A stretch of DNA of 52,472 nt, from positions 1 through 52,472 of the forward strand of contig NZ_JACRYT010000021.1 in NCBI RefSeq assembly GCF_014333425.1. Direction: 5' to 3'. The notes beneath the pieces were generated by a model. That model saw only the letters and a list, made by a program, of their open reading frames with translations. It was not told where the DNA came from and made no database searches. Every line of letters begins with the position of its first letter. Position 1 is the first letter of the stretch. The stretch comes from Zhenpiania hominis (GTDB taxonomy: Bacteria > Bacillota > Clostridia > Peptostreptococcales > Anaerovoracaceae). A program made the position numbers and the translations under genes. Positions 52,215 to 52,472 of the stretch are shown here, piece after piece.

Positions 52215-52279
52215 AAACAAGCTGTCTCAGAGAGGCCGCGGGAGCGGCGAGAGGGGCTGAAAAAAAGGGAAAAAAGTTC

Positions 52280-52308
52280 TTGACAAACAGCCTGAAATGA
52301 GATAGAAT
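52280..52308 (+). promoter_or_regulatory. Tandem promoter P2 (probable rRNA operon)
   Basis: Perfect TTGACA (52280-52285), 17 bp, TAGAAT (52303-52308), 94 bp after P1. Two consensus-like promoters followed by a structured, gene-free leader is the usual layout before rRNA genes. Confidence 0.75.
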
Positions 52309-52472
52309 AAAAAAGCTCGCCAAGAGCGGGCGAAGAAATCCCGAAAGGGATGCGAACCATGAAAATTTCATAGCATAGAAATCCAGCGAACGGGAGTCGA
52401 GAGGCTTCCGGGAGATGGAAGGAAGACGGACAAGAAGAAAACAACTTGAACGTTTCCGGAAATTCCAAAAAA

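Larger units (their letters stand above)
52079..52472. other. Region upstream of a probable rRNA operon
   Basis: 394 bp with no gene. It contains the minus-strand promoter of DUF421, two plus-strand tandem promoters and, from about 52315 to the edge, a G-rich leader with small hairpins (for example ATCCC/GGGAT near 52338-52351). No 16S rRNA sequence is yet visible. Confidence 0.6.

Noticed and set aside
1..52472. Transposases, integrases, phage genes or tRNA genes
   Set aside because: None recognised in the translated frames or by eye in the intergenic sequence.

Overview
The window looks like chromosome of a rod-shaped, endospore-forming, anaerobic member of the Clostridia (Bacillota). The evidence is SpoIIID, SpoVT, a SpoVB-like flippase and an Mbl/MreB actin, strong GGAGG ribosome binding sites with ATG, GTG and TTG starts, the tig-clpP-clpX-lon-ysxC gene order and a complete arginine deiminase pathway. 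The genus cannot be named safely from sequence alone; an Anaerovoracaceae- or Lachnospirales-like organism would fit.

Layout. 0-8.6 kb: a loose accessory region of short, mostly co-directional genes (DUF2200, YjdF behind a yjdF riboswitch, MmcQ/YjbR, P-loop kinase, ATPase, several GNATs, SRPBCC, helix-hairpin-helix protein, flavodoxin-like reductase). It also holds several damaged genes: a Crp/Fnr remnant without its HTH, a TudS-like protein missing its middle, a Vat-type acetyltransferase missing its hexapeptide core, and a GNAT missing its middle. 8.6-14.4 kb: a secreted CHAP/SH3b/cadherin-like protein, then an overlapping operon ygiQ - orphan DNA adenine methyltransferase - yitT. 14.4-18.2 kb (minus strand): threonine aldolase-like enzyme and a DUF4342 - response regulator - histidine kinase operon with a repeat-rich upstream region. 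18.2-23.5 kb: pyrG with a structured leader, two unknown membrane proteins, ftsH. 23.5-28 kb: spoIIID (minus), mbl, a THUMP RNA methyltransferase and a MocR/GntR regulator with a degenerate PLP site. 28-31.4 kb: arcB-arcA-arcC.

31.4-35.2 kb is an A+T-rich island carrying an ECF sigma factor, its DUF4367 anti-sigma factor and three secreted or membrane proteins. Three promoters in the island share the same bipartite element, TTGCAAC-N16-CGTT(A/G), at identical spacing: before the sigma gene and, divergently, before two of the secreted-protein genes. This is the best candidate for an undescribed self-contained system in the window.

35.2-52.5 kb: small unknown genes and a CYTH protein, then the protein quality-control cluster tig-clpP-clpX / lon-ysxC-DUF1232-hpt, pduL, spoVT (minus), cardiolipin synthase, an amidohydrolase, a SpoVB-like flippase, hup, rqcP and a divergent DUF421-DUF4363 pair. 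The window ends in two strong tandem sigma-A promoters and a structured leader that look like the start of an rRNA operon, whose 16S gene would lie just beyond the edge.
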